Shown: positions 35,271-43,330, counted from the stretch's first letter. The stretch: 64,000 bases of DNA from Streptomyces sp. NBC_00554 (GCF_041431135.1 NZ_CP107799.1:2046001-2110000); one strand, 5' to 3'. Translations and numbers: made by a program. Notes: generated by a model not told the origin, from the sequence alone.

Positions 35271-35984
35271 GTGAAGCGAGTACTGCCTGTCGTCGCCCTG
35301 TCCGCCTTGGGCCTGATCACTGTGTGGCGCTACGAACCGTCGGCCGATACGTCTTCCGCCGCCACGACGGTCACCGAGCCCGCCTCGACGCCGTCCGCCT
35401 CCTCGGGTTCCTCGGGCACCTCGACCGTGGTCGCGGGCTCGACCGTCGCCACCGAGAAGGGCGACGTCCAGGTCGAGGTGACCTTCGAGGGCGACACGAT
35501 CGCCTCGGTGCGGATGCTCACCCAGCCGAACCACCCGCAGACCACGGCCGCCGTACCCAAGCTGATCCAGGAAACCCTGGAGGCGCAGAGCGCCGACATC
35601 GACACGGTCTCCGGCGCCACGATCACCAGCGACGGCTACAGGGAGTCCCTCCAGGCCGCCATCGACGCGAAGCCGGAGACCTCCACGGCCTCCCCCTCCG
35701 CGTCCGCCTCCTCGGAGGCCGCGTCCGAGACCGTCGCGGGTTCCACCGTCGCCACCGAGAAGGGCGACGTCCAGGTCGAGGTCACCTTCGAAGGCGACAC
35801 GATCGCCTCCGTACGGATGCTCACCCAGCCCAACCACCCGCAGACCACCGCCGCCGTACCCAAGCTCATCCAGGAAACCCTGGAGGCACAGAGCGCCGAC
35901 ATCGACAACGTGTCCGGTGCCACCATCACCAGCGACGGCTACAAGGAATCGCTCCAGGCCGCCATCGACGCGAAGGGCGCCTGA
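35271..35984 (+). CDS. Exported protein with two near-identical FMN-binding domains
   Basis: A 237-residue protein starting at GTG 35271 with GAGGGG upstream, 10 bp after the flavocytochrome gene. A short N-terminal hydrophobic segment (about 4-18) serves as membrane anchor or signal. Two FMN-binding domains follow (about 54-134 and 155-235), joined by Ser/Thr/Ala-rich linkers. Each contains VSGATITSDGY, whose SGAT is the [S/T]GA[T/S] site where ApbE attaches FMN to threonine through a phosphoester. The domains differ at only a few residues. It probably relays electrons outside the membrane from the flavocytochrome to an unknown acceptor. Confidence 0.9.
   Translation: MKRVLPVVALSALGLITVWRYEPSADTSSAATTVTEPASTPSASSGSSGTSTVVAGSTVATEKGDVQVEVTFEGDTIASVRMLTQPNHPQTTAAVPKLIQETLEAQSADIDTVSGATITSDGYRESLQAAIDAKPETSTASPSASASSEAASETVAGSTVATEKGDVQVEVTFEGDTIASVRMLTQPNHPQTTAAVPKLIQETLEAQSADIDNVSGATITSDGYKESLQAAIDAKGA
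35430..35975 (+). repeat. Tandem duplication of the FMN-binding domain
   Basis: The segments 35430-35672 and 35733-35975 (243 bp each, 303-bp period) are nearly identical at the DNA level, differing mainly at scattered third positions. The 60-bp linker is not duplicated. This is either a recent in-frame duplication or one kept similar by gene conversion. Confidence 0.9.
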
Positions 35985-35985
35985 A

Positions 35986-36714
35986 GTGCGGCGGGTTGAG
36001 CATGTGATGGGGTTCCCGGTGTCGCTCCGGATCGACGACGGGGACGGGGACGCCCAGGAGGAGGCCGCGGACGCGGTGTTCGCCTGGCTGCGTGAGGTCG
36101 ACGCGCGGTTCAGCCCGTTCAAGCCCGACAGCGAGGTGTCCCGCCTTGACCGGGGCGAGTTGGAACCCCACGAGCTCAGCCCCGACCTGGTCGAGGTCCT
36201 CGACCTGTGCGAGGACTACCGGGTCGCGACCCTCGGCGCCTTCCAGGTGCGGCTGCCGGGCCGCGGTCTCGATCCCTGCGCGATGGTGAAGGGCTGGTCG
36301 GTGCAGCGGGCCGCGGATCTGCTGGCGGCGCGTGGGGCGGCGAGGTTCTGCCTGAACGCCGGTGGCGACGTGGCCTCGGTGGGCGGCCCCTGGCGGGTGG
36401 GCGTACGCCACCCGGAGCAGGCCGACCGGCTGTGCACGGTGCTGGAGATCAGCGACGGCGCGGTGGCGACCTCCGCGCGCTACGAACGCGGTGACCACAT
36501 CGTCGACGGCCGCACCGGCCGCCCGGCGACCGGGCTGCTCAGCATGACCGTCGTGGCCCCGTCCCTGACCGAGGCGGACGCGACGGCGACCGCGGCGTTC
36601 GCGATGGGCGCGGAGGGCATCGAGTGGGCCGCCGCGCGGGAGGGCTGCGAGGTGTTCGCGGTCGACACCGAGCACCGGGTCTTCCGTACCCCGGGACTGC
36701 CCGTCGCCGCCTGA
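35986..36714 (+). CDS. apbE: FAD:protein FMN transferase
   Basis: A 242-residue short ApbE. It uses FAD to attach FMN covalently to threonine in extracytoplasmic or membrane proteins, releasing AMP, with Mg2+. Landmarks are EHVMGFPVSLRI at the start, RFSPFKPDSEVSRLDRGE, LDPCAMVKGWSVQRAADLL, FCLNAGGDVASVG, ISDGAVATSARYERGDHIVDGRTGRPA and SMTVVAPSLTEADATATAAFAMG. The GTG at 35986 starts 1 bp after the stop of the FMN-protein gene and has GAAGGG upstream. No clear signal peptide is seen, as in other actinobacterial short forms. Its substrate is almost certainly the preceding gene product. Confidence 0.92.
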   Translation: MRRVEHVMGFPVSLRIDDGDGDAQEEAADAVFAWLREVDARFSPFKPDSEVSRLDRGELEPHELSPDLVEVLDLCEDYRVATLGAFQVRLPGRGLDPCAMVKGWSVQRAADLLAARGAARFCLNAGGDVASVGGPWRVGVRHPEQADRLCTVLEISDGAVATSARYERGDHIVDGRTGRPATGLLSMTVVAPSLTEADATATAAFAMGAEGIEWAAAREGCEVFAVDTEHRVFRTPGLPVAA

Positions 36715-36730
36715 CGGCCTGTTCTACGTG

Positions 36731-36767
36731 AACGAGGGCTCCCCGCACAGTGCGGGGAGCCCTCGTT
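36731..36767. terminator. Bidirectional terminator between apbE and the LAXTG surface protein gene
   Basis: AACGAGGGCTCCCCGCAC (36731-36748) and its complement (36750-36767), one base apart, lie between two convergent genes. The stem is one of the strongest in the window. Confidence 0.88.
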
Positions 36768-36777
36768 GTCGTACGGC

Positions 36778-39420
36778 TTACGGGGTGTCCGTGCCCCTCA
36801 CCTGTGCGCGCCGGTAGACGAACCAGCCGCCCGCCGTGAGCAGCGCGGCCACCGCCGCCACGCTCAGGACGGTGACACCGGTGGAGGCGAGGCTGCCGCC
36901 GGTGGTGGTGGTGGTCGTCGTCCCGCTGGAGGTGGATCCGCCCGTGGTGGAACCGGAGCTCGAACCGCCGGTGCTGCTGGTACCACCGGACGTCGTGCTT
37001 CCGCCGGTGCTGCCACCGTCCGTACCGCCGGTGTCGCCGTCGTCGGTGCCGACGGGGTCCTGGCCGACGAAGGCGACGGGCACCTTGACGTCCTGGGAGC
37101 GGTCGCCGGAGAGGGTGTGGTCGGCGCGGGTGGCCAGGACGCAGGTCACCTCGAAGCAGTCGGTGTACTCGTCCTTGGCGTCGACGGTGAGCTCGACCTC
37201 GAAGGTGCCGTCCTCGCCGTACGGGATCGCCAACTCCTCGCCGTAGTCCGGCGGGTTGGAGCTGATCCACGCGGAGGAGTGGGAGGCGCCGGTCATGTCG
37301 ACGCCGCCGATGCACGGGGTGGGCAGTTCGCCGTCGCCGTTGTCGACGCACAGGGCGACGTAGATGCCCTTCTCCTCGTCGTAGCCGGAGCCCTTGACCT
37401 TCAGGGTCTGGTCCTCGGTGGCGAGGTTGTTGACCGGGGTGACGGTGAGCTTCTGGCCTTCGGATCCGGTGACCGTCTTGGTGCCGGAGGGTTCGGTGTC
37501 CTCGCCGCCGTCGTCGCCTCCGGTGGTGGTGCCGCCGTCGCCGCTTGCCTCCGTGACGGTCAGTGTGATCGGTGAAGTGCGGGTGGTGCCCACGGAGTTC
37601 TTGAACTCGGCGCGGTACGCGTAGTCGTCGTGCGCCGCCTTCGCGGTGAAGGTGTACGCGTTCTGAGTCGCGCCCTCGATCGCGGACCAGGTCTGGCCGC
37701 CGTCCGAGCTGACCTGCCAGCTCACGGTCGGCTCCGGGGTGCCCTCGGCCGCCGCGACGAACGTGACCTCGTCGCCGGGGGCGGCGGACCGGTCGGTGGG
37801 CGACTGGACGACCTTGGGGGACATCCGGAGGTCGAGCTTGACGACCTTGCTCTCCGCGGCCCTGGTGAGGTAGACGGACGTGGCGCCGGGGGTGACGGCG
37901 ACGCCCGCGTAGACGCCGACCCTGACGCTGCCCGGGAGGGCGACCGCGGCGGCCGCCGGCTGGAAGGTCGCGCTGTCGAGGATCTGGAGGGATCCGATGT
38001 TGTCGGTGGTGCCGTCGGAGACGTCCTCGCTCAGCACGAAGGCCCGTCCGGTGGTCTTGTCGAAGGTCACCGCCATGGCCCGGTCCGCACCCGTCAGGGT
38101 GGTCAGCAGCTTGGCGTCCTTGTCGAAGACAAGCACCGAAGTGCCGTTGCCCACCCAGACATTGCCGGTGGCCGGGTCCGGCTCGACGAAGGTGAGGACG
38201 TCGGCGGGGATTTCGGCCGTGGCGGTGACGTCGAAGGTGGCGGTGTCGACTCGGCGCAGCACCGGCTTGCCCTCGGCGGTGCCGACGGACCAGGCAGCGC
38301 CGTGGGCGGCGTCCACACCGAGTTCGGCTCCGCCTTCAAGAGTGGCGGTGTCCTTGACGGTGCCGGTGGCGATCTCGACACGGCGCAACTCGGGTCCAGC
38401 CGCGACCAGGACGGTGGAGGTGTCGGCGTCCTGGCCGATGCCGGTGAAGGTCGCGCCGGTGAACCAGACGCCCTGCGCGACGGTGTCGCCGTCCTTGGCG
38501 GTGCCTATGCCGCGCAGCGGGTAGTGGAAGACCACTCCGCCGCCGGCGAGCGGGGCGGCGATCCGGCGGACCACGCGGTTGGCCATCGCGCCGTTCAGGC
38601 CGGGGGCCTGCGCGATGTGGCTGAGGACCTTGCCGTCCTTCGAGTCCAGGACGTACAGGCCCTGCTCGGCCACGTCCGCGGTGTCGGGGATGTTGTCCGA
38701 ACCGACGTACAGCTTCCCGGAGTCGGGGTGCAGCAGAAGGTCGAGGGGGCGTCCCGCGGTGGTGTACTCCGCCGACTGGACGTAGCTGACCGTGCCCGGC
38801 GGGACGTCCACGCCGTCACCGTCGTCTCCGTCACCGGGGTTCTGGCCCTCGAAGGTGATCGGGATGCGGACGTCCTGGGAGCGGTCGCCGGAGCCGTTGT
38901 GGTCGACACGGGTGACGACCGAGCAGGCGACCTGGAGGCAGTCGAGGCCGCTGTCCTTGGCCTTGACGCCCAGCTCGACATCGAAGGTGCCGCCCTCGCC
39001 CCACCGGATCGCGACCCCGCCCGCGCCCTCGTCCGAGGCGTCCCTGGGGATGATCCAGATCGAGGAGCCGCTGCCCCCTGTCTGGTCGGCGCCGCCGAGG
39101 CAGGGGGTGGGAACGCGGTTGTCGCCGTTGTCCTTGCACACGGCGACGTAGATGCCCTTGTCCTCGTCGTAGCCGGAGCCGGTGACGCGGAGTTCCTCGC
39201 CGTCCGGGTCCAGGTTGGCGGAGGCGGAGACGGTGAGCTTCTGGCCGTCCTTGCCGAGAGCTGTCTTCGGGGTGTCGGCGGCCTGGGCGGCCGAGCCGAC
39301 GGTGACGGCCACGGCTCCGGCAGCCACCAGGGCGACGGCTCCCAGGAGCGCCGCGGAGCGTCTGAAGCGGGTTCTGGTCCTGTCGTCCCGCCGCTGCCGG
39401 TCGGGGCTGTCGTCTGTCAT
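36778..39420 (-). CDS. Sortase-anchored surface protein with two neocarzinostatin-like domains and a propeller
   Basis: An 880-residue exported protein. After a long N-terminal signal (about 1-48) comes a neocarzinostatin-like domain (about 55-170), a YncE-type beta-propeller (about 190-525), an Ig-like domain (about 530-615), a second neocarzinostatin-like domain (about 635-755), a Gly/Ser/Thr-rich spacer, LASTG (844-848), a membrane helix and a basic tail. LAXTG is the class E sortase signal, so it should be wall-anchored. Both small domains have GSGY, a PTPC motif, four cysteines and TR-X-DH. It lies 89 bp downstream of a paralogue behind an iron box. A role in capturing haem or haemoprotein at the surface is inferred. 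Confidence 0.8.
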   Translation of the reverse strand: MTDDSPDRQRRDDRTRTRFRRSAALLGAVALVAAGAVAVTVGSAAQAADTPKTALGKDGQKLTVSASANLDPDGEELRVTGSGYDEDKGIYVAVCKDNGDNRVPTPCLGGADQTGGSGSSIWIIPRDASDEGAGGVAIRWGEGGTFDVELGVKAKDSGLDCLQVACSVVTRVDHNGSGDRSQDVRIPITFEGQNPGDGDDGDGVDVPPGTVSYVQSAEYTTAGRPLDLLLHPDSGKLYVGSDNIPDTADVAEQGLYVLDSKDGKVLSHIAQAPGLNGAMANRVVRRIAAPLAGGGVVFHYPLRGIGTAKDGDTVAQGVWFTGATFTGIGQDADTSTVLVAAGPELRRVEIATGTVKDTATLEGGAELGVDAAHGAAWSVGTAEGKPVLRRVDTATFDVTATAEIPADVLTFVEPDPATGNVWVGNGTSVLVFDKDAKLLTTLTGADRAMAVTFDKTTGRAFVLSEDVSDGTTDNIGSLQILDSATFQPAAAAVALPGSVRVGVYAGVAVTPGATSVYLTRAAESKVVKLDLRMSPKVVQSPTDRSAAPGDEVTFVAAAEGTPEPTVSWQVSSDGGQTWSAIEGATQNAYTFTAKAAHDDYAYRAEFKNSVGTTRTSPITLTVTEASGDGGTTTGGDDGGEDTEPSGTKTVTGSEGQKLTVTPVNNLATEDQTLKVKGSGYDEEKGIYVALCVDNGDGELPTPCIGGVDMTGASHSSAWISSNPPDYGEELAIPYGEDGTFEVELTVDAKDEYTDCFEVTCVLATRADHTLSGDRSQDVKVPVAFVGQDPVGTDDGDTGGTDGGSTGGSTTSGGTSSTGGSSSGSTTGGSTSSGTTTTTTTGGSLASTGVTVLSVAAVAALLTAGGWFVYRRAQVRGTDTP

Positions 39421-39458
39421 GAAGGGTTCCTCGGGTGACGGATGATCACTGGGTGGAA

Positions 39459-39483
39459 CGGGCCGGCCGGAAGGGCCGGCCCG
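39459..39483 (-). terminator. Terminator after the small neocarzinostatin-like gene
   Basis: CGGGCCGGCC (39459-39468) pairs with GGCCGGCCCG (39474-39483) around a 5-nt loop. It lies between the small secreted protein gene and the 880-residue protein gene, so read-through into the latter may be partial. Confidence 0.65.
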
Positions 39484-39508
39484 CGTGACCGGTCGCGCTT
39501 ACGAGCGC

Positions 39509-40048
39509 TTAGTTGAAGGTGACCGGGACGTGCACGTCGTACTTGCGGTCGCCGCTGTCGAAGTGGTCGGCGCGCGTGACGATGGCGCAGTCGACGTCCT
39601 GGCCGCAGACGCTGCCGTCGTCGAGGGTGGCCTGGACGTAGATCTGCACGCTGAAGGTGCCGCCGGTGCCGAACTTGGAGCTGTTGGCGAACAGGCCGCC
39701 GAAGACGTTGTTGATCCAGTGCGAGGCGCCGGTGGCGCCGGTCTCGTCCTGGCCGCCGAGGCAGGGGGTGGGCTTGTTCGCGCCCGCGGCGCCGTCGACG
39801 ACACAGAGGCCGACGTAGATGCCCTGGCTCGTGTTGTAGCCGGAGCCCGTGACGGTGACGACCTGGCCCGCTCCGGCGACCGTGTTCGGTGCGGTCAGCG
39901 ACAGGTTGTAGGTGGTGGTTCCGTCGACGATCGTGCGGGTCGAGTTGGCGGCGGAGGCCGAGGTGGCCAGGCCGAGGGTCAGCGCGGCGGAGGCGACGAC
40001 GGCGAGACCCGCGCGGGCAGCGGTACGGGCGGACGGAACAACTCTCAT
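39509..40048 (-). CDS. Small secreted neocarzinostatin-like protein
   Basis: A 179-residue protein starting at ATG 40048; AAAGGTG lies about 11 nt upstream. A signal peptide (about 1-33, ending SASA-A) is followed by one domain with GSGYNTSQGIYVGLC, KPTPCLGG, VCGQDVDC and TRADH. The four cysteines occupy the positions of the two disulphides of neocarzinostatin, and the overall beta-strand pattern agrees. There is no anchor, so it is probably released. An iron box lies 60 bp upstream. A close paralogue is at 46294-46833. It may be a haem scavenger or shuttle; the enediyne-carrier function of neocarzinostatin is not implied, as no enediyne genes are present. Confidence 0.82.
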   Translation of the reverse strand: MRVVPSARTAARAGLAVVASAALTLGLATSASAANSTRTIVDGTTTYNLSLTAPNTVAGAGQVVTVTGSGYNTSQGIYVGLCVVDGAAGANKPTPCLGGQDETGATGASHWINNVFGGLFANSSKFGTGGTFSVQIYVQATLDDGSVCGQDVDCAIVTRADHFDSGDRKYDVHVPVTFN

Positions 40049-40107
40049 GGGGAAGAGCACCTTTCTCGGTGTCAGAAAGCCGGACGGGCCGCGAACCCAT
40101 CCGTAAC

Positions 40108-40126
40108 TTAGGTAAGGCATACCTAA
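40108..40126. promoter_or_regulatory. Iron box (DmdR1/IdeR-type)
   Basis: TTAGGTAAGGCATACCTAA is a perfect inverted repeat (TTAGGTA-N5-TACCTAA) and matches the DtxR/IdeR/DmdR1 consensus TTAGGTTAGGCTAACCTAA at 16 of 19 positions. It lies 60 bp upstream of the small neocarzinostatin-like gene. Repression by Fe2+-bound DmdR1 is expected. Confidence 0.88.
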
Positions 40127-40205
40127 ATATGAATTTCTGTCAGTTGTCAACGGAAGGCAAAGAAATCCCAACTACCGGCAAGGGGACGGGAGTTGGGCAT
40201 GCCTC

Positions 40206-40230
40206 GGAGCGGACCCGGCGGGTCCGCTCC
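40206..40230 (-). terminator. Terminator of the HtaA-domain gene
   Basis: GGAGCGGACCC (40206-40216), a GGC loop and GGGTCCGCTCC (40220-40230), placed 15 bp after the stop codon on the minus strand. Confidence 0.8.
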
Positions 40231-40244
40231 TTGTCGGCGTTGGA

Positions 40245-41216
40245 TCAGCCCGCCGCCCGCACCAGGAACTGCGCGACGGCGCTGCGCGCCCCGTTCACGG
40301 TGTACAGCTCGACCGTGTGCGCGCCCTCGACCGCTGAGGCGTACACCGGGAACGTCCGGGAGACCCGGCCCTCGGCGTCGGCCACCGTCTGGTACCGGGT
40401 GTCCTCGTCGATCGCGACAAGGACCACTTCTCCCGGCTCGAACCCCTCACCCGTGACGCCCTGTTCGGCGCCCGCGGTCAGATCGGCGAGGGCCACCGCC
40501 GCCGAGGGACCGGCCCCGTCGGCCGTCTGCTCCGGCGCCGCCTGTTGTCCGTCCGGGGCGGTGGCGCCCGGCGACGCCTGCGGCGCCTCGTCGGGCTGCG
40601 CGGGTTTCTCGGACGCACCGCCCGTGGACCCCGTTCCCACGGTCACGTCGAGTGTGCCGAGACCGTCCCCCGCCGCGAACCGCTGCCCGCTCCAGGTGGA
40701 CAGCAGCCGCGCACCCTCGTCCGTGAGGGACGCCCGCAGCCCGGTCCAGGTCACCCCGCCATCGCGTACGGCGGGTTCGGCGCCGTCCGACCGTACGCCG
40801 GCCAGGGCGAAGTCCCGTTCCTGGCCGTCGAGTTCGGTCCGTACGTACAGCGCGCCGCCGCCGTCCTCGATGCTCAGCCGCAGGTCGTCGAGGAGCAGGG
40901 TCCCGGCAGCCTCCGCGGACCCCGTGAGGCGGGCGGTGCCGCCGAGGTCGATGTCCGCGTCGCCGGTTCCGGGGTCCGTTCCGCCGCCGGTGGCGGGGAA
41001 CCAGGTCCGGTCCGCGGACCCTCGTACGGCGGGCGCGACGGCGTCCAGCGACACTCCGTGACCTGACAGCGCCGCGGAGGCCGTCGCCCAGCTCACATAA
41101 CCTCCGGACACCTCGCGCGGGAACGCGTCCCCGTCCTGCGCCGCCGCCATGCCCGGGCAGAGCAGCGCGAACAGGGCGCCGCCCGCCAGGACTACCGCAC
41201 TGGGTCTTTTCCTCAC
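40245..41216 (-). CDS. htaA: HtaA-domain exported haem-binding protein
   Basis: About 323 residues from GTG 41216, which follows GAGGAGG by about 9 nt; an ATG at 41237 is less well placed. A signal peptide (about 1-27) precedes an HtaA-like domain (about 33-210): EVSGGYVSWATASA, an internal strand region IDLGGTARLTG, LLLDDLRLSIEDGGGALYV, LTDEGARLLSTW and GDGLGTLDVTV. HtaA domains of corynebacteria bind haem through Tyr and His and take it from haemoglobin. A Pro/Ala/Gln-rich linker leads to an Ig-like C-terminal domain (about 245-320). No LPXTG or membrane tail is seen. It lies 50 bp after the gene at 41267-42067 and is likely in one operon with it. Confidence 0.82.
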   Translation of the reverse strand: MRKRPSAVVLAGGALFALLCPGMAAAQDGDAFPREVSGGYVSWATASAALSGHGVSLDAVAPAVRGSADRTWFPATGGGTDPGTGDADIDLGGTARLTGSAEAAGTLLLDDLRLSIEDGGGALYVRTELDGQERDFALAGVRSDGAEPAVRDGGVTWTGLRASLTDEGARLLSTWSGQRFAAGDGLGTLDVTVGTGSTGGASEKPAQPDEAPQASPGATAPDGQQAAPEQTADGAGPSAAVALADLTAGAEQGVTGEGFEPGEVVLVAIDEDTRYQTVADAEGRVSRTFPVYASAVEGAHTVELYTVNGARSAVAQFLVRAAG

Positions 41217-41266
41217 CTTGAAACCCCTCCTCAACATCCGAGCCCCCGCTGGAATGTGACGCTTCG

Positions 41267-42067
41267 TCAGCCTGTGCTCGCGTCGCCCAGTTGCCCGGCA
41301 CGGCGCCGACGCGCCCAGAACCAGGTCCCGGCTCCGACCGCGACAAGGCCGGCCGCGGTGAGTCCGAGCGGCATGGCGAGATCGGCACCGGTGCTAGCCA
41401 TCGAGCCGTCCGAGGAGTTCGTCGAACTCCCGGTACCGGCCGTGCCGTTGGTCGTCGAGCCTGATCCGGCGGTCGCGGTCGACGACGGTTCGGCCGACGC
41501 CGTGTCACCGCTGTCACTGCTCGCGCCGCCGCCGAACGTCACCGGAATCCGGACCGTCTGACTCTGATCCCCGCCGCGTGTGTGGTCGTTGCGGGTGATG
41601 ACGGAACAGGTCACGCCGGACTTGGTGCAGTCGGTGTTCGCATCCTTGGCGCGCACCTTGATCTGCACACTGAACGAGCCCTTGTGCGCGCTGCCCGTGT
41701 ACGGCTTGGCCAGCCCCTCTCCGTACGACGGCGGATTGGAGGAGACCCAGACCGAGGCCCCGGAGTCGCCGGTCATGTCCACCCCGCCGACGCAGGGCGT
41801 GGGCGTCTTGCCCGCTCCGTTGTCCACGCAGAAGGCGACGTAGATGCCCTTCTCCGTGTTGTAGCCGGAGCCGGACACGGTCACCGTCTCGCCCGCTTCA
41901 GCGAGGCCCGAAGCCTTGGAGACGGAGAGTTTCTGGCCCTCGGGTCCCGTCGCCGAGGCACCCGCGGCGAACGCCGGCGAAGCCGCCGGAAGCACCAGGA
42001 CGACCGTGGCCGCGGCCACAGCGGGCCACGCAAACCGCCTGCCGCGCAGGCCACTTGCGAATTTCAT
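41267..42067 (-). CDS. Sortase-anchored neocarzinostatin-like protein
   Basis: A 266-residue protein. Signal peptide (about 1-35), one neocarzinostatin-like domain (about 40-175: GSGYNTEKGIYVAFC, KTPTPCVGG, DCTKSGVTC, TRNDH), a Ser/Thr/Gly spacer (about 178-222), then MASTG (223-227), a hydrophobic helix and RRRR. MASTG is a variant of the LAXTG motif used by class E sortases, so wall anchoring is likely but not certain. It is divergent from hmuT, and the iron box at 42092-42110 serves both directions. Together with HtaA it could pass haem through the wall to HmuT. Confidence 0.82.
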   Translation of the reverse strand: MKFASGLRGRRFAWPAVAAATVVLVLPAASPAFAAGASATGPEGQKLSVSKASGLAEAGETVTVSGSGYNTEKGIYVAFCVDNGAGKTPTPCVGGVDMTGDSGASVWVSSNPPSYGEGLAKPYTGSAHKGSFSVQIKVRAKDANTDCTKSGVTCSVITRNDHTRGGDQSQTVRIPVTFGGGASSDSGDTASAEPSSTATAGSGSTTNGTAGTGSSTNSSDGSMASTGADLAMPLGLTAAGLVAVGAGTWFWARRRRAGQLGDASTG

Positions 42068-42091
42068 GTCTACACCCCCACCACGAGTTCC

Positions 42092-42110
42092 TAAGGTAAA
42101 CCTAACCTAA
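42092..42110. promoter_or_regulatory. Iron box between hmuT and the anchored neocarzinostatin-like gene
   Basis: TAAGGTAAACCTAACCTAA matches the DmdR1/IdeR consensus at 15 of 19 positions, with the right half perfect. It lies 50 bp before hmuT and 25 bp before the divergent gene, so one bound repressor dimer pair could silence both. Confidence 0.82.
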
Positions 42111-42159
42111 GCTATTGATCAACTGTGCGATACCGACGGGCGACCCGAAAGGCCGAGCG

Positions 42160-43215
42160 ATGCGCATGTCCGGAAGACCCCAACAGCCCCCGCGGCACCG
42201 GGGCCCAGCCGTCCTGGCCCTGACCCTGGCCCTCGCGCTGCTCACGGGCGCCTGCGCGGGCGACTCCGGCTCCTCGGGGGCGGATCCGTCCCCGGCCTCC
42301 GCGAGCGAGCGCGCCGCGGCGGCCGAGAAGCAGCTCGCGAAGAACACCGTCGTACCCCTCGAAGGCAAGGCGCCCGTACCGGAGTTGCCCGTCACCGTCG
42401 ACTCCTCCGACGGGCGCGAAGTCACCGTCGAGGACGCCTCCCGCATCCTGCCCCTCAACGGCGGTGTGGCGGAGATCGTCTTCACCCTCGGGCTCGGCGA
42501 CCGGGTCGTGGGGCGCGACATCACCGCGACGTTCGAGGAGGCGAAGAAGCTCCCGCAGGTCACCAAGGCACACGATGTCAGCGCGGAGAGCGTGCTCTCC
42601 CTGCACCCCACCGTGGTGCTCGCCGACACCGACACCGGCCCTAAGGAGGCGATCGACCAGATCCGCGACGCCGGCGTCCCCGTCGTCGTCCTCGACCCGG
42701 CCACCGAACTGGCCGACGTCGCGACGCGGACCACGCGCATCGCCGAGGCCCTCGGCGTTCCGGCGGCAGGCAAGGCCCTCAACTCCCGTATCGGCCAGGA
42801 GCTCTCGGCGGCCCGGGCGGTCGTCCCCGAGGGCAGCCAGCCCAAGGTGGCCTTCCTGTACATGCGCGGCAGTGCGGCCGTCTACCTCATGGGGGGCAAG
42901 GGGTCGGGCGCGGACTCGCTGATCGAGGCGGCGGGCGCGGTGGACGCGGGTGTCGACGCGGGCCTGGACAAGCCGTTCACCCCCCTCACCGGCGAAGCCC
43001 TCGTCAAGGCGCAGCCCGACGTGATCCTGATGATGACCAAGGGCCTGGAGTCGGTCGGAGGAGTCGACGGGCTTCTCGACGTCCCCGGCATCAAGGAGAC
43101 CCCGGCCGGGCTGGACCGGCGGATCGTGACCCTGGAGGACGGGGTTCTACTGAGCTACGGGCCGCGCACTCCCCTGGTCATCGACATCCTCGCCGACCGC
43201 CTCCATCGCACGTGA
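42160..43215 (+). CDS. hmuT: Haem ABC transporter substrate-binding lipoprotein
   Basis: A 351-residue lipoprotein. ATG 42160 follows AAAGG. The signal ends in LLTGAC, giving the lipid-modified cysteine. The TroA/BtuF-type fold (two lobes joined by a helix) is visible from SRILPLNGGVAEIVFTLGLG, KKLPQVTKAHDVSAESVLSL, VVVLDPATELADVATRT, KVAFLYMRGSAAVYLMGGKG to LTGEALVKAQPDVILMMTKG, as in haem- and siderophore-binding proteins. It receives haem at the outer face of the membrane and delivers it to HmuUV. It is the first gene of the HmuT-HmuO-HmuU-HmuV series and has its own iron box. Confidence 0.93.
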   Translation: MRMSGRPQQPPRHRGPAVLALTLALALLTGACAGDSGSSGADPSPASASERAAAAEKQLAKNTVVPLEGKAPVPELPVTVDSSDGREVTVEDASRILPLNGGVAEIVFTLGLGDRVVGRDITATFEEAKKLPQVTKAHDVSAESVLSLHPTVVLADTDTGPKEAIDQIRDAGVPVVVLDPATELADVATRTTRIAEALGVPAAGKALNSRIGQELSAARAVVPEGSQPKVAFLYMRGSAAVYLMGGKGSGADSLIEAAGAVDAGVDAGLDKPFTPLTGEALVKAQPDVILMMTKGLESVGGVDGLLDVPGIKETPAGLDRRIVTLEDGVLLSYGPRTPLVIDILADRLHRT

Positions 43216-43284
43216 GCCCGTGACCCGCGTATCGCCACCAGGGCCCGGAGTTCCCGGCCCGCGTACCGCCACGAGAGGCCCGGA

Positions 43285-43307
43285 GTTCCCGACAGACTGT
43301 CGGGAAC
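43285..43307 (+). terminator. Hairpin between hmuT and hmuO
   Basis: GTTCCCGACAG (43285-43295) and CTGTCGGGAAC (43297-43307), one base apart, follow the hmuT stop by 69 bp and sit just before the next iron box. The GCCCGGAGTTCCCG portion also occurs upstream at about 43241-43254 in an imperfect direct repeat. It is probably the end of the hmuT transcript. Confidence 0.6.
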
Positions 43308-43310
43308 AGA

Positions 43311-43330
43311 TTGACTTAGGTAAGCCTAAG
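43311..43330 (+). promoter_or_regulatory. Iron box and -35 of the haem oxygenase promoter
   Basis: The inverted repeat CTTAGG-TAAG-CCTAAG (43315-43330) is an iron box half-set, overlapping a TTGACT -35 at 43311-43316. A bound iron repressor would block RNA polymerase directly. It lies about 105 bp upstream of hmuO. Confidence 0.75.
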
